A stretch of 64,000 bases of DNA from Streptomyces sp. NBC_00670 (lineage in GTDB: Bacteria > Actinomycetota > Actinomycetes > Streptomycetales > Streptomycetaceae), in NCBI RefSeq assembly GCF_036226765.1, contig NZ_CP109017.1:7255001-7319000 (forward strand). The letters run 5' to 3'. Positions 48,602 through 57,476 of the stretch are shown piece after piece (position 1 is the stretch's first letter; each line of letters begins with the position of its first letter). Below the pieces are notes generated by a model. That model worked only from the letters and a program-made list of their open reading frames with translations. It searched no databases and was not told where the DNA came from. A program made the position numbers and the translations under genes.

Positions 48602-49513
48602 TCAGCAGTACAGGTTGCCGCCCGCCGACGTCCCCAGGATCTGGACGAAGCGCTGGTAGGCGTCGACCCGGCTCTGGACCTGGGCCGGGTTGCGGCCGTC
48701 GCACTCCAGCGAGCCGTTGATGCTGCGGATGGTCTGGCCGAAGCCGGCGCCGTTGACCATCGCGTTGTGCGGGGTCATCGTGCCGGGGCCCGACTGGGTG
48801 TTCCAGTACCACAGGCCCGTCTTCCAGGCGACGGAGGCGTCGGTCTGCACCAGGTCGGGGTTGTGGAGCAGATCTATGCCGAGGGCGTCGCCGGCCGCCT
48901 TGTAGTTGAAGTTCCAGCTGAGCTGGATGGGGCCGCGGCCGTAGTAGGCCGACTGTCCGGCCGGGCAGCCGTAGGGCTGGTTCCAGTCGCAGTAGTGCGA
49001 GTAGTTGGCGGTGTTCTGCTCCACGACGTAGACCAGTCCGCCGGTCTCGTGGCTGACGTTGGCGAGGAACGCCGCCGCCTCCTGCTTCCTGACCGTGTCG
49101 CTGCCCGTGTTGGCGAAGCCGGGGTAGGCGCTCAGCGCGGCCTTCAGCCCGCTGTACGTGTAGAACGAACTCCGGTTCGGGAACATCTGGTTGAACTGCG
49201 CCTCGCCGACCACGAAGCCGGAGGGGTTGGTGGAGCCGCCGGTGTCGCAGGCGTAGGGCTCCCAGAACCAGGTGCTGATGGTGGGGTCGTAGCCCGGGTT
49301 GTCGTGCTCGGCGATGTAGGCCTTGCCGTCGGTGTAGCGGACGATGTCGCCGGTGACGTAGTTCCGGCCGGCCGCCCAGCTCGGGTAGCTGGAACAGGAG
49401 GCGGCGGCGGACGCGGAGGCCGGGGCGGCCGGCGTCAGCAGCGGGGCGGCGGTGCCGATCACGAGCGTGGCCAGGAGGGCGGAGAGTCGGGCGGAGAGGC
49501 GGCGCTTGGGCAC
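48602..49513 (-). CDS. secreted GH19 chitinase with N-terminal chitin-binding domain
   Basis: This 303-residue exported enzyme has a signal peptide (about 1-38, basic 'PKRRLSARL' then hydrophobic). A CBM5/12-type domain follows ('YPSWAAGRNYVTGDIVRYTDGKAYIAEHDNPGYDPTISTWFWEPY'), then GH19 catalysis: 'FLANVSHETGGLVYV' (general-acid Glu), 'YYGRGPIQLSWNFNY' and 'NGSLECDGRNPAQVQSRVDAYQRF'. It degrades chitin of fungal walls. The GTG start follows AAGGAAG. Two DasR-like sites lie about 130-160 bases upstream, as in other Streptomyces chitinase genes. Confidence 0.93.
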   Translation of the reverse strand: MPKRRLSARLSALLATLVIGTAAPLLTPAAPASASAAASCSSYPSWAAGRNYVTGDIVRYTDGKAYIAEHDNPGYDPTISTWFWEPYACDTGGSTNPSGFVVGEAQFNQMFPNRSSFYTYSGLKAALSAYPGFANTGSDTVRKQEAAAFLANVSHETGGLVYVVEQNTANYSHYCDWNQPYGCPAGQSAYYGRGPIQLSWNFNYKAAGDALGIDLLHNPDLVQTDASVAWKTGLWYWNTQSGPGTMTPHNAMVNGAGFGQTIRSINGSLECDGRNPAQVQSRVDAYQRFVQILGTSAGGNLYC

Positions 49514-49639
49514 GGGTGACCACTTCCTTGGCGTACGGGCCGCACCGAGGGCAGGACGGAGCCTGCCGTGCACGCGCCGACAGGGCCGGCGGTCGCCACG
49601 GTGCGGCCGCGGTGGGGGGTGTGACACCCACTCAAGCGC

Positions 49640-49671
49640 ATTGGTATGTACCAGTCAAGGTATAGACCAAT
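49640..49671. promoter_or_regulatory. two adjacent DasR-responsive-element-like sites
   Basis: ATTGGTATGTACCAGT (49640-49655) and AGGTATAGACCAAT (49658-49671) match the DasR pattern TGGTC-TAGACCA with few changes and form a tandem pair. DasR represses chitinase genes until glucosamine-phosphate signals relieve it. Their position upstream of the chitinase gene fits that role. Confidence 0.65.
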
Positions 49672-49713
49672 AGAATCAGGCGGCCGTCACCACCCGACCG
49701 CCCCGGCCACCCG

Positions 49714-50265
49714 CTACGCCCCGAGCGCACCCGACGGTTCGCCCCGGCCCCCCAACGCCGCACGCATGAAACGGAAACGGTCCATGGCCACGCGGCGCAT
49801 CCACAGCACCCAGACGCAGTACACGGCCACGGCGGCGGCGAAGCACAGCGGGAAGACCAGGGAGCCGCTCATCGCACCGGCGACGACCGTGACGGCCGCC
49901 GCCAGAACCATGAGGGCGATCCAGTACGGCAGCCACCGGCGGCCCTTCTCCAGCCGCCCCAACTGGTCGGTGACCAGCCCCCGCATGGCCTCCCGCTCCT
50001 CGGGCTCCTCCGGTACCTCGCGGTGCCGGATCATGCGGCTGAGCCTCGCGACCCCGCGCGCATCGGTACCCGCCGCGCGGGTGGCCCTGCGGCGCTGCGC
50101 GATCACGAACGCGAGCGCGACGACGGTGTAGAGGACGCCGTTGACCACCCACGACAGGGGGTGTCCGCCCCGGCGGAACAGGGCCGAGATCCCGATGCAC
50201 AGCACCAGGAGCAGGGCCGCCTGCCCGACGAGGCTCCGGTCGAGCCAGCGCTTGAAGGCGCGCAC
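49714..50265 (-). CDS. membrane protein of unknown function
   Basis: I do not recognise a family. The 183-residue protein has four likely helices: two near the N-terminus ('GQAALLLVLCIGISALF', 'VVNGVLYTVVALAFVIA') and two near the C-terminus ('WLPYWIALMVLAAAVTVVAGAM', 'LVFPLCFAAAVAVYCVWVLW'). A charged cytosolic middle contains 'RMIRHREVPEEPEEREAM'. The GTG start has GAGGAGG seven bases upstream. It lies alone between the chitinase promoter and the MBL gene. Confidence 0.75.
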   Translation of the reverse strand: MRAFKRWLDRSLVGQAALLLVLCIGISALFRRGGHPLSWVVNGVLYTVVALAFVIAQRRRATRAAGTDARGVARLSRMIRHREVPEEPEEREAMRGLVTDQLGRLEKGRRWLPYWIALMVLAAAVTVVAGAMSGSLVFPLCFAAAVAVYCVWVLWMRRVAMDRFRFMRAALGGRGEPSGALGA

Positions 50266-50385
50266 GTACGTACCTCCTCGAAGACGACGAATGCCGCTCT
50301 GTCGTCCTTCGGGTACCCCGGGCGAGCACGTCTACTGACGAAGCGTCACGCTCCGCATGCCTCCACACCGCCACTCGGCCGGACG

Positions 50386-51303
50386 TCAGTTGCCGCCGGG
50401 GGCCCAGCCGGCGATCGCGAAGTGGGTGCCGTCGCGGCGGACTTCGGCCGCGCCGGGGCCCGCGAAGTGGGCGGGGACGACCAGTTCGCGGAGGTCGGCG
50501 GCGCGTTCGAGTACGGAGCGGCGGGTCGCGGCCGCCGCCCGGGGGTCCTCGCAGAAGCAGCTGTTGTACTCCGGTTCGAGGATCTGTACGGGGCTGTGCA
50601 GCATGTCGCCGACGAACACCGCGCGGTCACCGCCGGAGGACAGCCGGACGACCGAGGAGCCCGGGGTGTGTCCCGGCGCCGGCTCCAGGGTGAGATGGGC
50701 GTCGATACGGTGCCCGCCCTCCCACAGCACGGCCCGGTCCAGGACCGGCGTGATGCTGTCCGCGTACACCAAGTGGCTGCCCTCGCGCCGCCGTTGCTCG
50801 TACTCGTCCCGGGGCGCGGGGCGGCGGTGGGCGTTGCGCGGGTCGAAGTACACCTGGTCGGTCCTCGGGATCAGATACGTGGCGTTCGGGAACGTCGGCA
50901 CCCAGGAGTCGCCGTCCAGCCGGGTGTTCCAGCCGACGTGGTCGTAGTGGACATGTGTGTTGATCACGACGTCCACGTCCTCGGGCCGGACACCGGCCCG
51001 CGCCAGCCGGTCCAGGAAGTCCGTCCGCAGATGGTCGAAGAGCGGCACCTGCGGCCGGGTCCGGTCGTTGCCCGCGCCCGTGTCGACGAGGATCACCCTG
51101 CCCTCGCTGCGCAGCACCCAGGTCTGCACGGCACCGTGGTACGCGTCGGTCTCCGGCCGCCAGTGGTCCGGCGCCAGCCAGGACGCGTTGTCCCGCCAGA
51201 TCCCGGGCGGACTGTCCGGGACCATGAACCGGGCGGGCGCGATCTCGCCCTGCCACTCGACCACCTTGGTGACCTCGACCTCGCCGAGAACGAAACGTTG
51301 CAT
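50386..51303 (-). CDS. MBL fold metallo-hydrolase
   Basis: This 305-residue cytosolic zinc hydrolase has the metal motif H-x-H-x-D-H in 'VINTHVHYDHVGWN'. 'LVDTGAGND' (beta strand and loop), 'LEPAPGHTPGSSVV' and 'VFVGDMLHSPVQI' supply further metal ligands, and a late His lies in 'LVVPAHFAGPG'. It resembles lactonases and other AttM/AHL-type MBL enzymes, but the substrate cannot be assigned. It faces the AraC-type regulator, which probably controls it. Confidence 0.88.
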   Translation of the reverse strand: MQRFVLGEVEVTKVVEWQGEIAPARFMVPDSPPGIWRDNASWLAPDHWRPETDAYHGAVQTWVLRSEGRVILVDTGAGNDRTRPQVPLFDHLRTDFLDRLARAGVRPEDVDVVINTHVHYDHVGWNTRLDGDSWVPTFPNATYLIPRTDQVYFDPRNAHRRPAPRDEYEQRRREGSHLVYADSITPVLDRAVLWEGGHRIDAHLTLEPAPGHTPGSSVVRLSSGGDRAVFVGDMLHSPVQILEPEYNSCFCEDPRAAAATRRSVLERAADLRELVVPAHFAGPGAAEVRRDGTHFAIAGWAPGGN

Positions 51304-51419
51304 ACGACCACGCTACGACGCCGCAGTGAGCCGATCCATGCGTGAATGGCTCACCTCGTTGCGCGGACGTCTCACCGCTGCCCGTTCCGGTGCCCGCGCC
51401 CCTGGGCTACGGTGAAAGG

Positions 51420-52292
51420 GTGGACGTACTCAGCGACGTGATCACCACCATGCGCACCGGCCGGCCCTCCTCCAGCCGGCTCCGGGTGGACCCGCCCTGG
51501 AGCTACCGGTTCGACCGCTACGAGGGCGCCGGCTTCCACGTCCTGCTGCGCGGCACCGGCTGGCTGCTCGCCGAGGGCGCCGCACCCGTGCCGCTGGGCA
51601 CCGGAGACGTCGTCCTGGTCCCGCACGGCAGCGCCCACGTCCTCTCCCACGCGCCCCGGGCCGAGGGCGCGGTCCCGCTCGACGGGGCGGTGGCCGACCC
51701 GGACGGCCGCACCGAGTTCCTGTGCGGCAAGTACCGCCTCGACCACACCCGCGGCCACCCCCTGCTCGCCGCGCTCCCCGACGTCGTCCACCTGCCCGCG
51801 GGGCCCGGCCGCCACCCCGGGCTGCGCGCGGCCGTCGACCTGCTCGCGACCGAGGTGAGCGGCGGCCGGGCCGGCCGGGACGCCGTCGTCTCCGGTCTCC
51901 TCGACCTCCTGCTCGTCTACATGGCGCGCGCCTGGTTCGACGACCATCCGGACGGCGGCTGGCCGCGCGCCCTGCGCGACCGGGAGGTCGCGGCGGTCCT
52001 CGAGGCGCTGCACACCGACCCCGCCGCCCCCTGGCGGCTGGAGGAGCTGGCCGCCCGCGTCGGCCTCTCGCGCGCGACCCTGGCCCGGCGCTTCACCGCG
52101 CTCACCGGGCAGCCGCCCATGACCTACCTCACCTGGTGGCGGATGACCAGCGCGGCACGGCTGCTCCGGACGGGCGACCAGCCCCTCGCCGCCGTCGCAC
52201 GACAGGTCGGATACGGCTCGCCGTTCGCCTTCTCACACGCCTTCAAACGCCACTTCGGCCACACCCCGGGCCACTACCGCGCGTCCGCGTAG
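51420..52292 (+). CDS. AraC family regulator with cupin sensor domain
   Basis: This 290-residue regulator has an N-terminal cupin/AraC-binding domain (about 1-160, 'GTGDVVLVPHGSAHVLSH') and a C-terminal double HTH (about 185-288, 'WRLEELAARVGLSRATLARRFTALTGQPPMTYLTWWRMTSAARLL', 'VGYGSPFAFSHAFKRHFGHTPGHYR'). The GTG start follows GAAAGG. It is divergent from the MBL hydrolase and overlaps the convergent XRE gene by 19 bases. Confidence 0.88.
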   Translation: MDVLSDVITTMRTGRPSSSRLRVDPPWSYRFDRYEGAGFHVLLRGTGWLLAEGAAPVPLGTGDVVLVPHGSAHVLSHAPRAEGAVPLDGAVADPDGRTEFLCGKYRLDHTRGHPLLAALPDVVHLPAGPGRHPGLRAAVDLLATEVSGGRAGRDAVVSGLLDLLLVYMARAWFDDHPDGGWPRALRDREVAAVLEALHTDPAAPWRLEELAARVGLSRATLARRFTALTGQPPMTYLTWWRMTSAARLLRTGDQPLAAVARQVGYGSPFAFSHAFKRHFGHTPGHYRASA

Positions 52293-53146
52293 TCCCGGGC
52301 GTCCGCGGGGTCCAGGCGGAGCATGGCCCGCTCGTCCGGCGTGTCCGGCACCGCCTGGTAGACCACCATCCGCTGGCCGCCCGTCCGGGCCAGCCGCATC
52401 ACCTCGAACGTCAGCGTCATCGCGCCGACCTTCGGATGCCGGAAGCACTTCTGCCCGCCGCCGCGCTCACACACGTCGTACCGCTCCCACAGCCGCGCGA
52501 ACTCCGGTGACTTCACCGTGAGTTCGCCGACCAGTGCGGTCAGCTCGGGGTTGTCCGGATCGGCTCCCGCGACCGCCCGCAGATGCGCCACCGAGGAGGC
52601 CACCGTGTCCTCCCACGGCTCGTAGAGCGTGCGGCCGACCGGGTGGAGGAACAGGTAGCGGGTGATGTTGCGCTGCTCCTCCGGCCAGTCCCACAGCCCG
52701 GGCAGCAGCCGCCGGCCGGGCGGGTTCGCGGCCAGCACCCGGTTGTAGCGGCTCACCACGTACCCGGGCAGCGGGCGCACCGACTCCAGCATCCGCAGCA
52801 CCGAGTCGCGCACGGTGTGGTCCGCGGAGGCGGGCAGCTCGCCGACCCGCCCGGAGGCCAGCTCCGCGAGCTCGTGCAGCCGCTCGTAGCCGTCGCCGCG
52901 CAGCCGCAGGGCGCGGCCGAGGGCGTCCACGACGGCGGGGGAGGGGTTGGTCTCCCGGCCGCGCTCCAGCCGGATGTAGTAGTCGACGCTGACCCCGGCC
53001 AGCGCGGCCAGCTCCTCCCGGCGCAGCCCCGGCGTGCGGCGCAGCCCCGCCCCGGCCGGGAGCCCGACGTCCTCCGGGCGCACCTGTGCCCTGCGGGCCT
53101 TCAGATATCTGCCGAGTTCGGTGCCCCGTACGTCCGCTGCTGCCAT
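52274..53146 (-). CDS. XRE family regulator with MmyB-like ligand domain (first copy)
   Basis: This 290-residue regulator has an N-terminal HTH ('LRREELAALAGVSVDYYIRLERGRETNPSPAVVDALGRAL') and a C-terminal MmyB-like PAS-type domain (about 110-275) that in relatives binds fatty acids or other hydrophobic ligands. It faces the MFS exporter gene and probably represses it. ATG 53146 gives the usual N-terminus. Confidence 0.88.
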   Translation of the reverse strand: MAAADVRGTELGRYLKARRAQVRPEDVGLPAGAGLRRTPGLRREELAALAGVSVDYYIRLERGRETNPSPAVVDALGRALRLRGDGYERLHELAELASGRVGELPASADHTVRDSVLRMLESVRPLPGYVVSRYNRVLAANPPGRRLLPGLWDWPEEQRNITRYLFLHPVGRTLYEPWEDTVASSVAHLRAVAGADPDNPELTALVGELTVKSPEFARLWERYDVCERGGGQKCFRHPKVGAMTLTFEVMRLARTGGQRMVVYQAVPDTPDERAMLRLDPADARDYADAR

Positions 53147-53407
53147 CCGCCCATTGTCGCAGGCGGGAAAGGTGGGTGGGGGGCCGTGTCAGGGCCAGGA
53201 ACGCGGCACCCCGGGAACGGCGCGGTCTGCCGGACGGCGGCGCGGGAGCGCAGAGTTGACCCCGGAGCGGGCGGCCCGGCCGCCGGGGCCCAGGGGGTGC
53301 GCGACACCGGACCGCGTCCCCGACGGCCCGAGGCCGCCCGCCGTTCCCGTACCCGCGCACGCACCACCCACGTCCGTACCGGCCGACCGGCCACCAGAGG
53401 AGCCACC

Positions 53408-54883
53408 ATGCCGTCCACCCCGCCCTCCGTCCCCACCCACTCCCCGGCCGTGCCCCTGCCCGACGGCACCTCCGCCGGGGACGAGGCCCCGCCCCCGGGG
53501 CCCGGACCACGGGAACGGCCCCCGGGCCGCCGGCCCGGCGGCAGCCACGGCCGCACGCCGGGCCTCCTCGCCTCGTTGCTCGGCTTCACGGTCATCACCA
53601 TCGACGTCTCGGCCGTCAACATCGCCCTCCCCGCGATCGGGAACTCCCTGCACGGCGGCATGGCCGGACTGCAGTGGGTGGTGGACGCCTACACCCTGAT
53701 GTTCGCGGCCCTGATGCTCTCCGCCGGCGCCCTCGCCGACCGCGCCGGCGCCCGCCGCGCCTACGCCTGGGGCGTCGCCCTGTTCACCCTCGCCTCCCTC
53801 GGCTGCGCCCTCGCGCCCGGCATCGGCGCACTGGTCGCCGCGCGCGTGGCACAGGGCGCCGCGGCCGCCGTCGTCATGCCGGCCTCCCTCGCCCTGATCC
53901 GGCAGGCCTACGACGACCCCCGGGCCCGGGCCCGCGCCCTCGCGGTGTGGACGGTCGGCGGTTCGGTGGCCATGGCCGCGGGCCCGGTGCTCGGCGGACT
54001 GCTCACCGACGCGGCCGGCTGGCGGGCGGTCTTCCTCCTCAACCTCCCGGTCGGCGTGGTGATCCTCGGCCTGCTGGCCCGGGTGCCGCGCTCCCCGTCC
54101 CGGCCGGCGGCCCTGGACCCCGGCGGCCAGCTCACCGCCGTACTCGCCCTCGCGGGGCTGGCGTTCGCCGTGATCGAGGGCGGCCGTCTGGGCTGGACCA
54201 GCGCGCCCGTGCTCGGCGCCGCCGCGCTCGCCGTCGTCTCCGCCGTCGCCTTCCGTACGGTGGAGGCCCGGCACCGCCGGCCGATGGTGCCGCTGGGCAT
54301 GCTGACCGACCGCCGGGTGTCCGTGCCGCTCGTCGTCGGGTTCGCACTCAACGCCGCCTTCTACGGCGGGATCTTCGTCCTCGGGCTGTACTACCAGCAG
54401 CTGCGCGGGATGTCGGGGACCGCGGCCGGGCTGATGTTCGTGCCCATGTCGGTGGTGGTGACCGCGACCAACCTCCTCTCGCCGCGGCTGGCGGAGCGGT
54501 ACGGGCGGCGGCCGGTGCTCGTGGTCGGGCAGGTGGTGTTCGCGGGGGCGATGCTGACCATGCTGCCGCTGGCCGCGCACACCCCGGTGTGGCTCGTACT
54601 GGTCCTGCTGCTGCCGCTGAGCATCGGCGGGGCGGTGGTGGTGCCCGTGCTCACCGCGCTGCTGATGGACGCCGTCCCGGGGGAGCGGGCGGGGACCGCG
54701 TCGGGGCTGCTCAACTCCCTGCGCCAGACCGGCGGCGCCCTCGCCGTCGCCCTCTTCGGCAGCCTGGTGGCCGGTTCCGGGGGCGCGTTCTCCCTGCCGG
54801 GCATGCGGGTGGGGCTGCTCGCCGTGGCGGCGCTGCTGCTCGCCACCGCGGCGCTCTCCCGCGCGCTGCTGCCGCGCGGCTGA
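53408..54883 (+). CDS. MFS transporter, DHA2 (14-helix) drug exporter
   Basis: This 491-residue inner membrane antiporter has about 14 helices. The N-terminus carries a 45-residue Pro/Gly-rich cytosolic tail. MFS motifs include 'LPAIGNSLHGGMAGLQWVVDAYTLMFAALMLSAGALADRAGARR' and the antiporter motif C-like 'AVWTVGGSVAMAAGPVLGGLL'. It probably exports a toxic compound by proton exchange. ATG 53408 follows GAGGAG. The divergent XRE regulator is its likely controller. Confidence 0.9.
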   Translation: MPSTPPSVPTHSPAVPLPDGTSAGDEAPPPGPGPRERPPGRRPGGSHGRTPGLLASLLGFTVITIDVSAVNIALPAIGNSLHGGMAGLQWVVDAYTLMFAALMLSAGALADRAGARRAYAWGVALFTLASLGCALAPGIGALVAARVAQGAAAAVVMPASLALIRQAYDDPRARARALAVWTVGGSVAMAAGPVLGGLLTDAAGWRAVFLLNLPVGVVILGLLARVPRSPSRPAALDPGGQLTAVLALAGLAFAVIEGGRLGWTSAPVLGAAALAVVSAVAFRTVEARHRRPMVPLGMLTDRRVSVPLVVGFALNAAFYGGIFVLGLYYQQLRGMSGTAAGLMFVPMSVVVTATNLLSPRLAERYGRRPVLVVGQVVFAGAMLTMLPLAAHTPVWLVLVLLLPLSIGGAVVVPVLTALLMDAVPGERAGTASGLLNSLRQTGGALAVALFGSLVAGSGGAFSLPGMRVGLLAVAALLLATAALSRALLPRG

Positions 54884-54926
54884 AACGACGTTTGCCCGGT
54901 GGCGGGTGGGGCTTACGCTCCTTCCC

Positions 54927-55325
54927 GTGACAGTTGTCGAGTACGAGTGGCGGGGGGCCTTCGACAACGCCTCCCTCAACGCGCTCCATGCCGAGGGGTT
55001 CGGGCACGCCGTCGACGACACGGACTGGCGTGGCCGGCTCGCACGCCACAGCCTCGGCTGGGTCTGTGCGCGACGGGACGGCTCGCTGATCGGGTTCGTC
55101 AACGTGGTCTGGGACGGGGGGTCCCACGCGTTCCTCCTGGACACGGTGGTCGGCCGGGGGCAGCGGGGGGCGGGGGTCGGGGCGGGGCTCGTCGCCGTCG
55201 CCGTGCAGCGGGCGCGGGCGGCCGGGTGCGAGTGGCTGCATGTCGACTTCGAGGAACCTCTGCGGGGGTTCTACCTGGATGCGTGCGGGTTCGGGGAGAC
55301 GGCGGCGGGGCTGATCGGTTTGTGA
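54927..55325 (+). CDS. GNAT family N-acetyltransferase
   Basis: This 132-residue acetyltransferase has the acetyl-CoA site 'RGQRGAGVGAGLVAVAVQRARAAGCEWLHV' (motif A, R/Q-x-x-G-x-G/A) and C-terminal 'FYLDACGFGETAAGLI'. The acceptor is unknown. GTG 54927 has no Shine-Dalgarno; 'TTACGCT' a few bases upstream could be a -10 box for a leaderless transcript. It follows the MFS gene by 43 bases. Confidence 0.85.
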   Translation: MTVVEYEWRGAFDNASLNALHAEGFGHAVDDTDWRGRLARHSLGWVCARRDGSLIGFVNVVWDGGSHAFLLDTVVGRGQRGAGVGAGLVAVAVQRARAAGCEWLHVDFEEPLRGFYLDACGFGETAAGLIGL

Positions 55326-55426
55326 GGCGGTGGGAGGGCGGGGTGTTTGTTTCGCCGCCGCCCCGCCCCGCCCCGCCCCGTCCCTTCCCGTCCCTTCGCG
55401 GGGCTTCGCCCGTTTCGGGCGCGGAG

Positions 55427-56278
55427 TCACGGTCTCGTGGGAAACTCCTCGACCCCCAGGACGCGTAGCAGCTCCAGGCGTTCGCGGGTTTCCGCGTCCG
55501 CCGGGGTGAGGACCAGCAGTTGCTGGCCCTGGTCCGGGGTGATCAGGGTTTCGCAGTCCATCAGGAGGGGGCCCACCCTCGGGTGCAGCAGGGTTTTGCG
55601 GTCGGCGCGGCGTACCGCCACCTCGTGGGCCTCCCACAGCTCGCGGAACTCGGGGCTCGCCGCCCGCAGCCGTGCGACGAGCCCGGCGACCACCGGGTCG
55701 CCGGCACGGCGGCCGGCCGCCGCGCGCAGGTCGGCCACGAGCTGCCGGGAATGGTGCGCGTGCTCCTCGGGCGGCCGGCCCGCCCGCTCGGCGGGTTCGG
55801 TGAACCAGCGGTGCACGAGGTAGCGCCGGTCGCCGGTGAACCCCGTACGGTCGCCGCCCACCAGTACCGACATCCGGTTCTGGGCGAGGATCTCGCCCAG
55901 GTCGGACATGACCAGCGCCGACGCGTCGCCGAGCAGGTCGAGCATGCGGATCAGCCCCGCGCGGGCCATCCGGGCCACCCCCTCGGCGGGCGGCGGCGGG
56001 TGCCCGGCCAGATGGAACAGGTGCGCGCGCTCGTCGTCGGACAGCCGCAGCGCCCGGGCCAGCGCGCCCAGCAGCTGCGGCGAGGGCTGACTGCTGCGGC
56101 CCTGTTCGAGCCGTACGACGTAGTCCACCGACATCCCCGCCAGCATCGCCACCTCCTCCCGGCGCAGACCGGCGGTACGGCGGCGCGGGCCGTCGGTGAT
56201 CCCCACCTCGGCCGGGCGGATCGCCTCCCGGCGGCGGCGCAGGAAGTCGGCGAGCTGCTCACGTTCCATGCCGTCCAT
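55427..56278 (-). CDS. XRE family regulator with MmyB-like ligand domain (second copy)
   Basis: This 283-residue protein has the same layout as the regulator at 52274-53146: HTH 'LRREEVAMLAGMSVDYVVRLEQGRSSQPSPQLLGALARAL' and an MmyB-like sensor domain (about 105-270). ATG 56278 has GGGAGGG upstream. It faces the aldo/keto reductase gene and is its likely repressor. The two copies are clear paralogues. Confidence 0.88.
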   Translation of the reverse strand: MDGMEREQLADFLRRRREAIRPAEVGITDGPRRRTAGLRREEVAMLAGMSVDYVVRLEQGRSSQPSPQLLGALARALRLSDDERAHLFHLAGHPPPPAEGVARMARAGLIRMLDLLGDASALVMSDLGEILAQNRMSVLVGGDRTGFTGDRRYLVHRWFTEPAERAGRPPEEHAHHSRQLVADLRAAAGRRAGDPVVAGLVARLRAASPEFRELWEAHEVAVRRADRKTLLHPRVGPLLMDCETLITPDQGQQLLVLTPADAETRERLELLRVLGVEEFPTRP

Positions 56279-56398
56279 CGTCCCTCCCGGCGGCCGGTGC
56301 CATCCAGGGAGCGGCTCTCCCACGATGAACGCTCCGCTCCCGCGTCCCGCCGCGCACGGTCACAGTGGACAGTGCACCGACGACGTGAGGAGAACACG

Positions 56399-57394
56399 AT
56401 GCAGACGCGAACCCTGGGCAGCACCGGCCCCACCGTCTCCGCGCTGGGCCTGGGCGCGATGGGCATGTCGGGACCGTACGGCGAGACCGACCGCGCGGAG
56501 AGCGTCGCCACCGTGCACGCGGCACTGGACGCCGGCGTCACGCTCATCGACACCGGCGACTTCTACGGCATGGGCCACAACGAAATGCTGCTCGCGGAGG
56601 CACTGCGCGGCCGGGACCGGGACAGTTACCTGCTGAGTGTGAAGTTCGGCGAGCTGCGCAGCCCCGTGCCCGGGCCCGGCACGCAGGACTGCCGCCCCGA
56701 GGCGGTGAAGAACTTCCTCGCCCACTCCCTGACCAGGCTCGGCACCGACCACATCGACCTCTACCGCCCGGCCCGGCTGGACCCGAAGGTGCCGATCGAG
56801 GAGACGGTCGGCGCGATCAAGGAGGTGATCGACGCCGGATACGTGCGTCACCTCGGCCTCTCGGAGGTGGACGCGGCCACGATCCGCCGGGCGCACGCCG
56901 TGCATCCGGTCGCCGACCTGCAGATCGAGTACTCGCTGCTCTCCCGCGGGGTGGAGGCGGAGATCCTGCCCACGCTGCGGGAGCTCGGCATCGGCATGAC
57001 GGCGTACGGCGTCCTCGGCCGGGGCCTCATCTCCGGCCACTGGAAGGCCGGCCACCGGGCCGGCCCGGGCGACTTCCGTGCCCACAGCCCGAGGTTCGCG
57101 GACGGGAACGTGGAGCACAACCTCGCACTGGTGGAGGCGGTGCGCGCGGTCGCCGAGGAGAAGGGGTGCACGGTCGCCCAGCTCGTCATCGCCTGGGTGG
57201 CCGCCCAGGGCGAGGACATCGTGCCGCTCGTCGGCGCGCGCACCCGCGAACGGCTGGCCGAGGCGCTGCCCGCGCTGGAGGTGGACCTGACCGCGGACGA
57301 CCTCGCCGCGATCGAGCGGGCGGTCCCCCGGGGCGCGGCCCGCGGCGACCGCTACCCGTCCGCCTTCATGGCCGCCCTCGGCACGGGAAACTGA
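56399..57394 (+). CDS. aldo/keto reductase (AKR13/YakC-like)
   Basis: This 331-residue NADPH-dependent TIM-barrel reductase has 'IDTGDFYGMGHNEMLLAEAL' (catalytic Asp and Tyr) and 'SVKFGEL' (catalytic Lys). The segment that usually carries the fourth residue, His, in 'YxxH' reads 'LYRPARLDP' here, as I recall for AKR13-type members. Cofactor loops are 'GLSEVDAATIRRAH' and 'PLVGARTRERLAEAL'. It reduces aldehydes or ketones, likely in detoxification, under the divergent XRE regulator. Confidence 0.88.
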   Translation: MQTRTLGSTGPTVSALGLGAMGMSGPYGETDRAESVATVHAALDAGVTLIDTGDFYGMGHNEMLLAEALRGRDRDSYLLSVKFGELRSPVPGPGTQDCRPEAVKNFLAHSLTRLGTDHIDLYRPARLDPKVPIEETVGAIKEVIDAGYVRHLGLSEVDAATIRRAHAVHPVADLQIEYSLLSRGVEAEILPTLRELGIGMTAYGVLGRGLISGHWKAGHRAGPGDFRAHSPRFADGNVEHNLALVEAVRAVAEEKGCTVAQLVIAWVAAQGEDIVPLVGARTRERLAEALPALEVDLTADDLAAIERAVPRGAARGDRYPSAFMAALGTGN

Positions 57395-57406
57395 GGCAGG
57401 CGCGCG

Positions 57407-57468
57407 GCGGGCACGGGACGGGTGGGTGAGGGGCGCTCGGCGGGCGCGGGACGGGTGGGTGACGGGCG
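57407..57468. repeat. two 31-base GC-rich tandem repeats
   Basis: The unit CGGCGGGC(A/G)CGGGACGGGTGGGTGA(G/C)GGGCGC occurs twice in a row with two differences. It lies in the gap between two convergent genes and may form part of a terminator. Confidence 0.7.
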
Positions 57469-57476
57469 CGCCCCGC

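Noticed and set aside
49646..50131. 161-residue open frame starting in the DasR-site region
   Set aside because: It is antisense to the membrane protein gene at 49714-50265, which has a GAGGAGG site and clear transmembrane helices.
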